From NCBI GenBank assembly GCA_035286745.1, contig DATECU010000258.1, forward strand, positions 1 to 36,951: a DNA stretch of 36,951 bases, given 5' to 3'. The notes beneath the pieces were generated by a model. The model had not been told where the DNA came from and made no database searches. It saw nothing but the letters and a program-made list of their open reading frames with translations. This document shows, piece after piece, positions 18,561 through 26,541 of the stretch (the stretch's first letter is position 1; each line of letters starts with the position of its first letter). This DNA is from DATECU01 sp035286745. Its GTDB lineage: Bacteria; Acidobacteriota; Vicinamibacteria; Fen-336. Position numbers and translations under genes: made by a program.

Positions 18561-19034
18561 TTAAGGACTGCCGCCTTCGCCCGCTGTGATGAGCGCCTGC
18601 TTGACGAGACGTGGCGCGATCCAGAAACCCTGATGGAGTAGCTGATCGAGAAGCGGGCGCAACTCAACGATCAGCCCCTTTCGCTTGGCTGCCAGGAGAA
18701 CGCCCAGCGTGCCCACAACGCGCAGGCCTAGAGTGCCCGCCACCCGGCGAGCTGCCCTCTCGTCCACGAGGAGACGCTCCGCGCCTATCTCCATCGCCAG
18801 GCTCAGGGCCTCGCTCTGGCCGGCGCCCAGGTTCGCGCGCAGCACGAGCGGGACGACGGGCTGCGTGAGAGCCCGCGCCACGATCCAAGGTTCGGGTGGC
18901 ACGCTCGCGAGGATCTCCCGGATGACGGAGGGCGGGACGATGAGTTCCCCGAACACGGCGCGAAGGAGCTGAAGCCGTCCGATCTACTGAAAGGCGATGA
19001 GCGGGCTTGCGTCCGCCACCACCACGGCGGTCAC
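18561..19034 (-). pseudogene. DUF3368 PIN-like toxin gene interrupted by an amber codon
   Basis: Read from the GTG at 19034, which overlaps the antitoxin stop by 4 bp, the frame gives TAVVVADASPLIAFQ, a TAG codon at 18986-18984, then IGRLQLLRAVFGELIVPPSV and on to 18561 without another stop. The sequence on both sides matches DUF3368 (PIN-fold, VapC-related) proteins, so one nonsense codon at position 17 breaks an otherwise complete gene of about 157 residues. A product starting at the GTG 18956 would lack the first catalytic Asp (in ADASPL). Either the toxin is inactivated, or the stop is suppressed or a sequencing error. It pairs with the UPF0175 antitoxin gene upstream. Confidence 0.8.
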
Positions 19035-19312
19035 AGGGACTCGCTGGCGGCCTTCTCAGCAGCCCACTCGTCGTCGGTCATCTCCAGGTACGGGATGCCG
19101 AGCTGAGAGGCGTGCTGGATGAAGGCGAGCCGGGAGCTCCCGAGAAGATCCGCGGCCTTGCCGCTGGAGATCGCCCCACGCCGGTAGAGCTCGAGAACGA
19201 TCATCTCGCGGGCAGCCGCCTGCACGGGCTGGTTGGTCTGCTGCAGGAGAGCTGCGAGCGGCTCGTCGCTCTCGATCCGGACGGTGTTCATGGCTTCTGC
19301 CTTGATCGGCAT
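19031..19312 (-). CDS. UPF0175 family antitoxin
   Basis: A 93-residue protein of the UPF0175 family, usually the antitoxin partner of DUF3368 PIN toxins. Recognisable parts: AAREMIVLELYRRGAISSGKAADLLG, a helix-turn-helix-like segment, and the end HASQLGIPYLEMTDDEW. The ATG at 19312 has AGGGGG 5 nt upstream and is preferred; the ATG at 19291 (MNTVRIES) is closer to the usual family start. Its stop overlaps the toxin GTG (GTGA), so translation of the two is coupled. It probably binds its own promoter together with the toxin; no operator was recognised. Confidence 0.85.
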   Translation of the reverse strand: MPIKAEAMNTVRIESDEPLAALLQQTNQPVQAAAREMIVLELYRRGAISSGKAADLLGSSRLAFIQHASQLGIPYLEMTDDEWAAEKAASESL

Positions 19313-19427
19313 TCTACCCCCCTGCGGAAGACCTGACCCTCTCGGCCCGAAGTGTCACCCGGCGACTGGACAGCCCAGGTCCGATCGGCCGCGACGACTC
19401 CACGAGAGCCGGGGCACGCTGACTGGT

Positions 19428-19829
19428 TCAGGCCAGCAGGACACGCGCCCGGGGCAGCCTGGCGGCCGACTTCTCGAAGGTGAGCATCTCGTCGGCGACC
19501 CGGAGGTACTCGGCATGGATGAGGCGGTCCACCAGTCCCGGTCGCGCGACGGCCAGGTTGGGTAGGCCGAGGACGGCGTGGGCCGAGCCTGCCGCCTCAA
19601 TGCCCCCCTGACGCAGGAACTGGCCCAACACCCCGACGGCCTGCGCCTTGGAGAGACCGTAGTGGTGCTGGAGGGCGAAGTACGCTTCGCTCACCACGAG
19701 GTCCGAGACGAGCACGGTGTCGCCGCCGTGCAGGCTGGACTCCACGAGTCGCACCGCCGCCGTTGCCAGAGGCTCCGGTTCTCCCGTCAGCAGTCGCAGG
19801 ACTACGGAGGTGTCCAGCCCGATCTTCAT
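19428..19829 (-). CDS. PIN-domain ribonuclease toxin (VapC-like)
   Basis: A 133-residue PIN-domain protein, predicted Mg-dependent endoribonuclease and toxin of a type II toxin-antitoxin pair. The acidic residues expected in PIN enzymes are present: Asp 6 in GLDTSVVLRLL, Glu 48 in LVVSEAYFAL and Asp 101 in GLVDRLIHAEY, with Asp 113 as a possible fourth. The ATG at 19829 overlaps the stop of the upstream antitoxin gene by 4 bp. In contrast to the neighbouring DUF3368 gene this toxin appears intact. Longer readings upstream lie over the antitoxin gene. Confidence 0.87.
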   Translation of the reverse strand: MKIGLDTSVVLRLLTGEPEPLATAAVRLVESSLHGGDTVLVSDLVVSEAYFALQHHYGLSKAQAVGVLGQFLRQGGIEAAGSAHAVLGLPNLAVARPGLVDRLIHAEYLRVADEMLTFEKSAARLPRARVLLA

Positions 19830-20161
19830 CGTTTGGTCGCCTTGCGTAGCCCGGCCTCGCCCTCTGCAACCTCCTGCGCCCAACCCCTGCCAATGCTCTC
19901 GCGGATCGCTTCCAGGCTGTGGTCTTCGACCTTACGCATGTGCTTTCGCGCCAGTCCGAACCAGGGGGGGGCCGGCTTGCCGTCGGCGAGGGGGACCTTC
20001 CGACCACCGGTTGCGGCTGGGGCGGTGTCGCGTGCCTCCCGGCGTTCTACGTAGCTCTGGAACAGCTCCACCGCCACCTCGCGCACCGGCCTTCCCTCGA
20101 GGGCGCTCTTGGCCTTGACCTGGCGGTACAGCTCATCCGGGATATCGACAGTGGCTTTCAT
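19826..20161 (-). CDS. Ribbon-helix-helix-type antitoxin (VapB-like)
   Basis: A 111-residue predicted antitoxin upstream of, and overlapping, the PIN toxin gene. The N-terminus MKATVDIPDELYRQVKAKSALEGRPVREVAVELFQ is a typical ribbon-helix-helix DNA-binding module (strand, then two helices). The C-terminal part is rich in charged residues and likely unfolded until it wraps the toxin. The ATG at 20161 is preceded by a TAGCCT exactly 6 nt upstream, so the mRNA may have no leader and no ribosome-binding site is needed. The antitoxin-first order and 4-bp overlap are standard for vapBC. Confidence 0.85.
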   Translation of the reverse strand: MKATVDIPDELYRQVKAKSALEGRPVREVAVELFQSYVERREARDTAPAATGGRKVPLADGKPAPPWFGLARKHMRKVEDHSLEAIRESIGRGWAQEVAEGEAGLRKATKR

Positions 20162-20167
20162 GTAAAC

Positions 20168-20197
20168 AGGCTAACCAGGAAGAAGTATTGCCGTCAA
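20168..20197 (-). promoter_or_regulatory. Promoter of the vapBC-like pair, probably leaderless
   Basis: Minus strand: TTGACG (20197-20192), 18-bp spacer, TAGCCT (20173-20168), then 6 nt to the ATG at 20161. The predicted start site is the A of the start codon or next to it. Confidence 0.5.
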
Positions 20198-20360
20198 GTC
20201 GGGGCTGCGACAGGGGCCACCCGAACGCTCGCCGGCAGGCGGTTCGAATGCGACCCTGAGGGCATCGCCTACTCCATTGCCCTCTTCTCCCATCTGGCGG
20301 GCACCGCCACTCCAGCTCGCCGATCGCGCGGCTGGTAAGATCGGCGGTCTGCGGAAGACC

Positions 20361-21167
20361 ATGACGCTGTCCTTCGAGTTCGTTGCCGCTCAGTTGCGGC
20401 CGCTGGGCGAGCACCAGGACCTCGCTCTCGCCTCTCGGGCACTGCCGGACGGCGCCTACACCACCTTGCGCACCTACCGTGGTCGGGTGCTGCGGCTGGC
20501 CGACCACGTGCGGCGGCTCGAGGGGTCGGTCGCCCTCGAGGGATGCCCGGCCCAGCTCGAAGCCGCCACCGTCCGCCGGGCAGTCGGCCTGACCCTCAGC
20601 CTGACCCGGTACCCGGAGTCCCGCCTGCGCCTGACGTTTGCACCGCCCCGGCTCTTCGTGTCCATCGAGCCCTTCAGCCCACTGCCGGAACCCCTGTACC
20701 GGCAGGGCGTGACCGCGGCGACCTTGCCCTTCCACCGAGAGAATCCCGGTGCCAAGGACACGCGGTTCATCGCCACCGCTGCCGGGGCCTACGCGCGCCT
20801 ACCGGACGGCGTGCACGAGGGCCTGCTGCTCGGCGAGGGGGGAGAGATCCTCGAGGGCTTGACCAGCAACTTCTTCGGCATCCGGGAGGGCGTGCTGCGG
20901 ACCGCGGAGGGAGGGGCGCTGCCCGGGATCACGCGGGAGTTGGTTCTGGAGGTGGCCGCGGGACTCCTGCCCATCTCGAAAGCAGCGCTTCAGCGCCACG
21001 AGCTTCCGGGCCTCAGCGAGGCGTTCCTGACCAGCGCCTCCCGCGGCATCCTGCCGCTGGTACGCATCGACGAGATACGCGTTGGCAGCGGCCGCCCGGG
21101 CCCCCTGACCCAGGGGCTAATGGCCCGCCTGGAGCTGCTGATCGAGCGAGAGGCCGAACCCCTCTGA
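20361..21167 (+). CDS. Class IV PLP-dependent aminotransferase / aminodeoxychorismate lyase-like
   Basis: A 268-residue fold-type IV PLP enzyme, the family of branched-chain aminotransferase, D-amino acid aminotransferase and aminodeoxychorismate lyase. Motifs: GAYTTLRTYRGRVLRLADHVRRL at the N-terminus, the likely PLP lysine at 132 in GAKDTRF, then EGLTSNFFGIREG with the Glu and TSN that bind PLP, and a TPxxxxxLPGITRELVLE-like stretch (ALPGITRELVLEVA). The short length and the sequence do not allow a choice between transaminase and lyase. Start is the ATG at 20361 with a GGAAG just upstream; an extended -10 (TGG then TAAGAT, 20333-20341) may be its promoter. It converges with the queD-like gene. 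Confidence 0.87.
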   Translation: MTLSFEFVAAQLRPLGEHQDLALASRALPDGAYTTLRTYRGRVLRLADHVRRLEGSVALEGCPAQLEAATVRRAVGLTLSLTRYPESRLRLTFAPPRLFVSIEPFSPLPEPLYRQGVTAATLPFHRENPGAKDTRFIATAAGAYARLPDGVHEGLLLGEGGEILEGLTSNFFGIREGVLRTAEGGALPGITRELVLEVAAGLLPISKAALQRHELPGLSEAFLTSASRGILPLVRIDEIRVGSGRPGPLTQGLMARLELLIEREAEPL

Positions 21168-21193
21168 GCCCCGTCCGCGGCCCGCGCTGGCAT

Positions 21194-21285
21194 CGAGGTG
21201 CCGCTCCGCGCTCCGACGCTCGGCCATTGTCATTTGACTACGATGCGGGCCTCGCGAGTCGCGCGTCGGGCACCTCGACGCTCGG
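21194..21285. repeat. Inverted and direct repeats between convergent genes
   Basis: CGAGGTGCC at 21194-21202 and its inverse GGCACCTCG at 21269-21277 form a 9-bp inverted repeat 66 bp apart. GACGCTCGG occurs directly at 21215-21223 and 21277-21285. There is no T tract, so a classical terminator is not supported. Confidence 0.45.
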
Positions 21286-21297
21286 TGCGCGGGCCGA

Positions 21298-21360
21298 TCG
21301 CTGACCTCTGGTCGGGCCCGCGGCTGCCGCCTGTGGCTGACCGCTGACCCCTGCCCGCTC
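21298..21360. repeat. Second cluster of GCTGACC-type short repeats
   Basis: Steps of GCTGACC recur three times here (ATCGCTGACC, TGGCTGACCG, CGCTGACCCC). The same GCTGACCGCT core ends both units of the cluster between dnaK and dnaJ, so the two places probably share one dispersed intergenic repeat family. Confidence 0.5.
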
Positions 21361-21378
21361 GCGGTCAAGTGCGGCGAA

Positions 21379-21705
21379 TCACATCTCCGCCCACTTGCCG
21401 CTGCCCTCGTAGACGCGGATCAGCAGCGGGTACTTGATCCGCTCTCGAAGCTCGCGGTAGAGGCGCTCGCAGATGTTCTCGACCGAGGGGAACTCCAGGA
21501 AGTCGTTCCAGTTGCGGTGGTCGTAGCGGGCGAACACCTCGCGGGCCTGGGCCTTGAGGTCCGCGAAGTCCACGATCATGCCCGCGCTCGTCTCCCCCTC
21601 GATCACGATCTCGATCTTGTAGGTGTGGCCGTGGAGCTGGCCGCACTTGGCGTGGCCAGGAAGGAAGTGAGCGCAATCCAGGAACTCGGTGATGCCCAGC
21701 CGCAT
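21379..21705 (-). CDS. queD: 6-pyruvoyl tetrahydropterin synthase / QueD family protein
   Basis: A 108-residue T-fold enzyme of the PTPS/QueD family; QueD makes 6-carboxy-tetrahydropterin in queuosine and 7-deazaguanine synthesis. The zinc ligands are His 13 (CAHFLPGH) and His 25 and 27 (LHGH), with the catalytic Cys 21 in AKCGQLHGH. Later family motifs are GMIVDFADLK, YDHRNWND and FPSVENICERLY. It is slightly short for QueD but complete. No other queuosine gene is visible, so a different pterin role remains possible. The ATG at 21705 has a TACGCT 6 nt upstream and no ribosome-binding site, suggesting a leaderless mRNA starting in the gap behind the SDR gene. Confidence 0.88.
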   Translation of the reverse strand: MRLGITEFLDCAHFLPGHAKCGQLHGHTYKIEIVIEGETSAGMIVDFADLKAQAREVFARYDHRNWNDFLEFPSVENICERLYRELRERIKYPLLIRVYEGSGKWAEM

Positions 21706-21711
21706 CGGAAG

Positions 21712-21741
21712 AGCGTACTTCGGAAGCCGGCCGGGACTCAA
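21712..21741 (-). promoter_or_regulatory. Candidate leaderless promoter of queD
   Basis: Minus strand: TTGAGT (21741-21736), 18-bp spacer, TACGCT (21717-21712), 6 nt, ATG at 21705. The -35 lies in the loop of the hairpin described at 21727-21751. Confidence 0.4.
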
Positions 21742-21751
21742 ACCCGGCCGG
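21727..21751. repeat. Perfect 9-bp inverted repeat over the SDR stop codon
   Basis: CCGGCCGGG (21727-21735), loop ACTCAAA, CCCGGCCGG (21743-21751). The SDR stop codon is in the loop. No T tract follows on either strand, so it may stabilise or punctuate the mRNA rather than terminate it alone. Confidence 0.6.
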
Positions 21752-22670
21752 TGCCGGCGATGGCGACGGCCAGCGCGTCGTCGAGATCCAGGAGCGGCCG
21801 GCCCAGCAGGGTCGCGAGCGGCGAGGGGTCGGCAACCTCGTCGCACAACATGCAGTCCAGCTCGTCGGAGAGCATTCCGGCGAAGCCCCCCTGCCGGGCG
21901 CGGCGGTCGGCCTCCTCGATGGGCACCGAACGAACGACCAGGCCGGCTCCGCGGCCCTTAATCCCGGCGACGGCGGCGAAGCGATCGAGGAAGGCCCGGT
22001 AGCGGAGGGCCTCTGGCCCCACCAGGTCGAACACCCGATGCCGAGGCGAGGGCGGGGCGCGGAGCGCCGCCAGGATGGCGGCGGCGGCATCGCCGACGGC
22101 GACCGGCTGCATTCGGTAGTCGCCCTGGCCGGGTATCTCGACCAGGCCGGCGGCGAGGCCCAGGAGCAGGCCGCTGATCAGGCCGTCGCCAGGGCCCAGG
22201 ATGTACGAGGGCCGGAAGACGGTGGCGGCCAGGCCCGAGCGGAAGATCTCCACCTCGGCATCGAGCTTGGAGAGGAAGTAGGGGTTGGTGGTGCGAGGGT
22301 TCAGGCCGTAGCGGCCAACGCCGAGCCCGGAAAAGAAGACGATGCGCGGGACTCCGGCCGCGCCGGCAGCGTCCAGCAGGAGGCGGGTTCCTTCCACGTT
22401 GACCCGCCGGTAGGTAGCATCCCCCCGCTCGGCCCCGATCTGCGCCAGATGCACCAGGGCTTGAGCACCGCCGACGGCAGCCCGCAGGACGGCCGGCTCG
22501 GAATCGCGCGCCAGGATCGGCTGCGCGCCTAGCGATAGCACCAGCGCCGCCGCCGGCTCGGAGCGCACCAGGGCCCGAACCTCGAAGCCGGCCGCGGCCG
22601 CCTGGCGGATCAGGTGGCGGCCGACGAACCCGCTGCCCCCGGTGACCGCCAGCAGCCGGCGACGGCTCAC
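21738..22670 (-). CDS. NAD-dependent epimerase/dehydratase-type SDR (atypical, NDUFA9-like)
   Basis: A 310-residue Rossmann-fold protein. The nucleotide-binding motif TGGSGFVG is at residues 10-17. ALVHLAQIG follows, then NVEGTRLLLDAAGAAGVPRIVFFSG, and NPYFLSKLDAE, which supplies a Tyr-x-x-x-Lys pair. FRPSYILGPGDG is typical of the NDUFA9/NmrA-like branch that includes quinone-biosynthesis and complex I associated members. The reaction is unknown. Two Cys residues near the C-terminus (LDCMLCDE) are unusual for the family and could bind metal. The GTG at 22670 overlaps the stop of the amidohydrolase gene by 4 bp (GTGA), so the two are co-translated. Confidence 0.85.
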   Translation of the reverse strand: MSRRRLLAVTGGSGFVGRHLIRQAAAAGFEVRALVRSEPAAALVLSLGAQPILARDSEPAVLRAAVGGAQALVHLAQIGAERGDATYRRVNVEGTRLLLDAAGAAGVPRIVFFSGLGVGRYGLNPRTTNPYFLSKLDAEVEIFRSGLAATVFRPSYILGPGDGLISGLLLGLAAGLVEIPGQGDYRMQPVAVGDAAAAILAALRAPPSPRHRVFDLVGPEALRYRAFLDRFAAVAGIKGRGAGLVVRSVPIEEADRRARQGGFAGMLSDELDCMLCDEVADPSPLATLLGRPLLDLDDALAVAIAGTGRV

Positions 22671-24346
22671 GGCGTGGCGGCGAGCGCGCCCGGACCCTTG
22701 AGGGCGCGGCCGGGCAAGGCACCGGTGTGCTCGCCGTCCTTCAGCACCTGCGCCCCGTTCACGAACACGTGACGCATTCCCACGGCGTACTGGTGCGGCT
22801 TCTCGTAGGTCGCCCGATCGGCGATGGTGGCAGGGTCGAAGACCACCAGGTCGGCGAAGTGACCCTCCTTGAGCAAGCCGCGGCGATCGAGGCCCAGATT
22901 GGCCGCGGGCAGCGCCGCCAGCCGGCGGACTGCCTCCTGAAGCGGGATCAGCTTCTCGTCGCGAACATAACGGCCCAGCAGGCGCGCGAAGTTGCCGTAG
23001 GCGCGGGGATGGGCCGAGGACCTGGTGAAGGGTTCCTCGGGCGCCATGGAGGACGCATCGGAGCCAAAAGAGACCCAGGGAAGCTGGACCTGCTTGCGGA
23101 CGTTATCCTCGGACATCAGAAAGAACACGACCTCGACCCGGGTCCGGTCCTCGATCATGAGGTCCAGGATCGTCTCCCAGGGGTCCTTGCCGCGGGCCTT
23201 CGCCACCTCGGCCAGGGTCTTGCCGGTCAGCGGCTTCAGGGCCTCGGTCTTGAAGCCGACCAGCAGCAGGCGCTCGGCCGAGCCCGCCGAAAGGCACAGG
23301 TTCTCCCAGGGCCCCGGCTGCTTCATCTCGACCAGCATGCGGGCGCGCGTCTCCGGCTCCTGGATGCGCTTGAAGAGGGCCTCGAAGCCGCCGTCCAGCG
23401 CCCAACGCGGGACGCAGGCCTCGAAGCCGGTGGCCCCCGCGGTGTAGGTGTACATGTCGGCGGTGATCTTCAAGCCCTCCCGCCGCGCCGCTTCGACCTT
23501 GGCGATCGCCTGGTCCATCTTGGGCCAGTTGCCCTCGCCGGCGGCCTTCAGGTGGTAGATCTCGGCGGGCAGACCCGCCTCGCGGGAGATGCGGATCAGC
23601 TCGTCCACCGCCTCCAGGAACCGGTTGCCCTCGCTGCGCAGGTGAGAGATGTACTTGCCCTGGTACTTGGCCGCCACCTTGCAGAGCTCGATCAGCTCTT
23701 CGGTCTTCGCGTAGCTGGCGGGGGCGTAGATGAGCGAGGAGCCGATCCCCAACGCACCCGCCTCCATCTCCCGGCGCACCAGCTCCCGCATCCGGTCCAG
23801 CTCGGCAGGGGTGGGCGGTCGATCCTCCAGGCCGATGGCGTGGATGCGGAGGGTGGTGGCGCCGAGGTAGGAGGCGACGTTAGGAGCGACCCCCTTCCTC
23901 TGCATGTGCGCGAGGTACTCGGAGAGCGAGATCCAGGGGATGTCGAACTTCAGGTCGCCCTGATCGTCCTTCATCTGCTTCCGCATAGCCTCGCTGAGCG
24001 GTCCCATGGACCAGCCCTCGCCGAAGACCTCGGTGGTGACGCCCTGGCGGATCTCGCCCTGGGAACGGCCGTCCACCAGCAGGGACTCGGTGGACCAGGA
24101 CAGCATGTTGATGAAGCCGGGGGCCACCGCCAGGCCCCGGGCGTCGACTACCGTCTTCGCCTTCTGCCGGGAGAGGTCGCCGATGGCGGCGATGCGATCT
24201 CCGGCCAGGGCCACGTCGGCCCGACGCGGTGGGCCGCCGCTGCCGTCATAGACAGTGCCCCCGCGGACGATGACGTCGAAGGGATCGGCTGCGCCAGCGG
24301 CCAGCGGAAGCCCGAAAGCCAGCGCCGTCACCCATCGAGCGCGCAT
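22667..24346 (-). CDS. Exported D-aminoacylase-like amidohydrolase with altered metal motif
   Basis: A 559-residue amidohydrolase-superfamily protein of the N-acyl-D-amino-acid deacylase type, with a signal peptide (1 to about 19). The N-terminal beta-sandwich (DVIVRGGTVYDGSGGPPRRADVAL) and the end (HFADLVVFDPATI, HVFVNGAQV) are typical. However, the first barrel motif, normally PGFIDxHxH, reads PGFINMLSW (76-84), so both usual metal-binding His are missing. Other likely ligands remain: His in ISHLRSEG, His in EIYHLKAAG and Asp in FGSDASS. Either a mononuclear site works without the His pair, as in a recognised-looking subgroup with this MLSW motif, or the activity differs. The ATG at 24346 has a clear AGGAGG. 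It diverges from the propeller lipoprotein gene across 169 bp. Confidence 0.87.
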   Translation of the reverse strand: MRARWVTALAFGLPLAAGAADPFDVIVRGGTVYDGSGGPPRRADVALAGDRIAAIGDLSRQKAKTVVDARGLAVAPGFINMLSWSTESLLVDGRSQGEIRQGVTTEVFGEGWSMGPLSEAMRKQMKDDQGDLKFDIPWISLSEYLAHMQRKGVAPNVASYLGATTLRIHAIGLEDRPPTPAELDRMRELVRREMEAGALGIGSSLIYAPASYAKTEELIELCKVAAKYQGKYISHLRSEGNRFLEAVDELIRISREAGLPAEIYHLKAAGEGNWPKMDQAIAKVEAARREGLKITADMYTYTAGATGFEACVPRWALDGGFEALFKRIQEPETRARMLVEMKQPGPWENLCLSAGSAERLLLVGFKTEALKPLTGKTLAEVAKARGKDPWETILDLMIEDRTRVEVVFFLMSEDNVRKQVQLPWVSFGSDASSMAPEEPFTRSSAHPRAYGNFARLLGRYVRDEKLIPLQEAVRRLAALPAANLGLDRRGLLKEGHFADLVVFDPATIADRATYEKPHQYAVGMRHVFVNGAQVLKDGEHTGALPGRALKGPGALAATP

Positions 24347-24515
24347 GCATCCTCCTGAGGCGAGTGGAAAGCCAGTCTCCTGGAGATGCTACCACCGCCG
24401 CCCCCACCGCGCGGTGCCGGAGCAGAGCTCGCCTGCGAAGTTGACGAAGGCGGCACCAGAAGGCCACCATCTCCGGCATCGGTTGGGCGCAGCAGGCCCT
24501 GGGGGGGAGTTGGCA

Positions 24516-25670
24516 ATGACGGGGAAGATGCTCGGGGTCTTGGTCTTGGCTCTCGTCCCTTCCACCTGCCGCGATCCTCAGGGCCAGGGCGGGGCACCGG
24601 CCGACCCGGGTACCCTGCCACGACTGGGGGTGTATGCGGTCGGCGTCGACGGGTCCTCGTTTCGGCTGCTTCTCGATCCCGGAACCCGCGACCTAACGCA
24701 CGTGCGAAAGCAGCCGGGCGGCGAGTGGCTGACCGCCACCCGCTACAACGTCGACGCCGACGGAAACGGCCTCGCCATGGAGCTCGAGAGCGGGCACTCC
24801 AACAACTACGCGGCCGCGGAGGTCGTGGTCTTCCCGATGAGCCAGCCGAACGCGATGACCAAGGTGGCCGGTGCGGTGCCTGGGAAGTTGTGCGCCAACA
24901 GCTCGTGGACCGCGGACGGAAAGCTGCTCTTCATCCAGCAGGACCATCCGGCCAACCCGGACTGGACCCGCTTCAAGCGGGCGAGCTTCTCGGCGGTCCC
25001 CGCCGTCACCAGCATCGATCCAGTGCCTACTCCTCCCGAACTCCTCCTCCCCGTCGATCCGCATCAGGTCGGGCCCAGCGATGGCACCGGCTCCATCGTC
25101 TTCGCCGCGCTCTTCCAGCATCCCAGCGGGTGGATGCGCCCCGTCTGGCGGATGCCGGCGGCGGGAGCGACCAGCCTGAGCGGAGCTTCCTTCGTGGGCT
25201 GCCCCATCTGTCCCGGGAACAACGGCTGCTGTGCCTGGCCGACTTTCCCCGAGGTCCTGGGCACCAACGATCCACAACTGAGCCACGCGGGAACCGAGGT
25301 CATCTGGATGCAGCAACACCCCGACATCTCCGTCAGGCCGAACCTGCACCCGTATCGCCAGCAGAAGAAGCCGGCGAGCGGGCCCCAGATCGACTTGACG
25401 CCTCCCGGTGTCGCACCCTCGTCGTCGCAGAGCTTCGCGGTGTGGCGGGAGGACGATCTCGAGGTCGTCTACTGGGCGATCGAGCTGGAGGGAACCGCGG
25501 TGCGCTGGAACCTCTACCGGATGAAGCCCGACGGTACCGAGCGGCGGCGGATTCCTATCCCCGCCCAGCTCTGCGCGTCGCATCCGAACTACATCAGCTC
25601 CACCGAGATCGTCTTCAGCGGGCGGCGGTGCGCCGGAAGCGAGTGCACCTGCGACGTCGGAAAACTCTGA
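24516..25670 (+). CDS. Exported TolB-like beta-propeller protein (probable lipoprotein)
   Basis: A 384-residue secreted protein. The ATG at 24516 gives an N-terminal hydrophobic segment ending VPSTC, an imperfect lipobox with Cys near residue 18. The body carries WD40-like/PD40 propeller strands: GVYAVGVDGSSFRLLL, NSSWTADGKLLFIQ, QLSHAGTEVIWM, WNLYRMKPDGTERRRI and SSTEIVFSGRR. A Cys-rich loop (GCPICPGNNGCCAWP) and a Cys-rich end (CAGSECTCDVG) suggest disulfides. It probably binds a ligand or partner at the envelope; the function is unknown. A run of seven G residues followed by AGTT lies just before the start and may serve as ribosome-binding site. It is divergent from the amidohydrolase gene. 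Confidence 0.75.
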   Translation: MTGKMLGVLVLALVPSTCRDPQGQGGAPADPGTLPRLGVYAVGVDGSSFRLLLDPGTRDLTHVRKQPGGEWLTATRYNVDADGNGLAMELESGHSNNYAAAEVVVFPMSQPNAMTKVAGAVPGKLCANSSWTADGKLLFIQQDHPANPDWTRFKRASFSAVPAVTSIDPVPTPPELLLPVDPHQVGPSDGTGSIVFAALFQHPSGWMRPVWRMPAAGATSLSGASFVGCPICPGNNGCCAWPTFPEVLGTNDPQLSHAGTEVIWMQQHPDISVRPNLHPYRQQKKPASGPQIDLTPPGVAPSSSQSFAVWREDDLEVVYWAIELEGTAVRWNLYRMKPDGTERRRIPIPAQLCASHPNYISSTEIVFSGRRCAGSECTCDVGKL

Positions 25671-25681
25671 CCCGGGCGCCG

Positions 25682-25710
25682 TTGATTACGGTTGGCACCC
25701 AGCGTAGGCT
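25682..25710 (+). promoter_or_regulatory. Leaderless promoter of the lipoprotein gene at 25717
   Basis: TTGATT (25682-25687), 17-bp spacer, TAGGCT (25705-25710), 6 nt, ATG. The predicted transcription start is the A of the ATG, and no Shine-Dalgarno sequence is present. Confidence 0.55.
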
Positions 25711-25716
25711 GCGCCC

Positions 25717-26541
25717 ATGCGTCTGACTCGCTTGTCGATGGCGGTGGGGATCGCCGCACTGGGCTGGGGTTGCATCTCCACGGAGACGGTGATCCGGGTG
25801 AAGCCCGACGGCAGTGGCATCGTCACCGAGACGGTGACCATTGCCACCGAGGCGGTCGCGAACGCCATCGCACTGTCGGGGCAGCCGGAGAACAAGCACC
25901 AGCCCTTCTCGGACGTCGGTCTGGGGCCGCTCACCGACCCCGCGCTGGCCCAGGCTCGGGCACTCACCATGGGCGAGGGCGTGACCTTCGTCTCGGCCGA
26001 CCCCATCGAGACCGCGACTACCCGGGGGCTCACCGTGGTCTACGCCTTCCGGGACGTGAGCAAGCTGAGGGTGAGCCAGCGCCCCGACAGCCGGCTGGGG
26101 CTGCCGGCGACCCGGCCTCAGCAGCAGGTCCGCTTCGCCTTCGAGCGCGGCCCGAGAGGCACCTCGGTGCTGATCGTGCGCATGCGCGATCCGCAGGCCA
26201 CGCCGCCCGCGAAGAGCTCGCCGCCTCGGAGTCCGAAGCCGGAGATCAGCCCGGCGACCTTGGCCATGGCCCAGCAGATCTTCCGGGGGATGCGCCTCCG
26301 GCTGGCGGTCGAGGTGGAGGGGAAGATCGAAAGCTGCTCCAGCTTGCTGGTGGAAGGGAGCACCGTCACCCTGCTCGACATCGACTTCGGCGTCCTGGCT
26401 GAGGATGGTGCCAAGCTGAACCAGTTGAGAGCCGCGTCCGGCGGCGGCTCCATCGAGAACGTTCAGCAGGCCCTGAAGAACGCGCCCGGCGTCAAGATCA
26501 GCCTGGAGCCGGAGGTCAGGATCGAGTTCTCGGGGAGGTAG
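25717..26541 (+). CDS. Hypothetical lipoprotein
   Basis: A 274-residue exported protein of unknown function. The signal ends ALGWGC with Cys 19, so it is probably a lipoprotein. The mature N-terminus (ISTETVIRVKPDGSGIVTETVTI) recalls proteins with a short beta-strand repeat of the IxVxPDGSGxVxxT type, found in several environmental phyla. The central part is predicted alpha/beta, and a segment rich in Pro and Ser (AKSSPPRSPKPEISP) links to a final domain. The start lies 6 nt after a TAGGCT hexamer, consistent with a leaderless message. The last 26 bp overlap the 3' end of the convergent sigma-like gene. Confidence 0.75.
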   Translation: MRLTRLSMAVGIAALGWGCISTETVIRVKPDGSGIVTETVTIATEAVANAIALSGQPENKHQPFSDVGLGPLTDPALAQARALTMGEGVTFVSADPIETATTRGLTVVYAFRDVSKLRVSQRPDSRLGLPATRPQQQVRFAFERGPRGTSVLIVRMRDPQATPPAKSSPPRSPKPEISPATLAMAQQIFRGMRLRLAVEVEGKIESCSSLLVEGSTVTLLDIDFGVLAEDGAKLNQLRAASGGGSIENVQQALKNAPGVKISLEPEVRIEFSGR

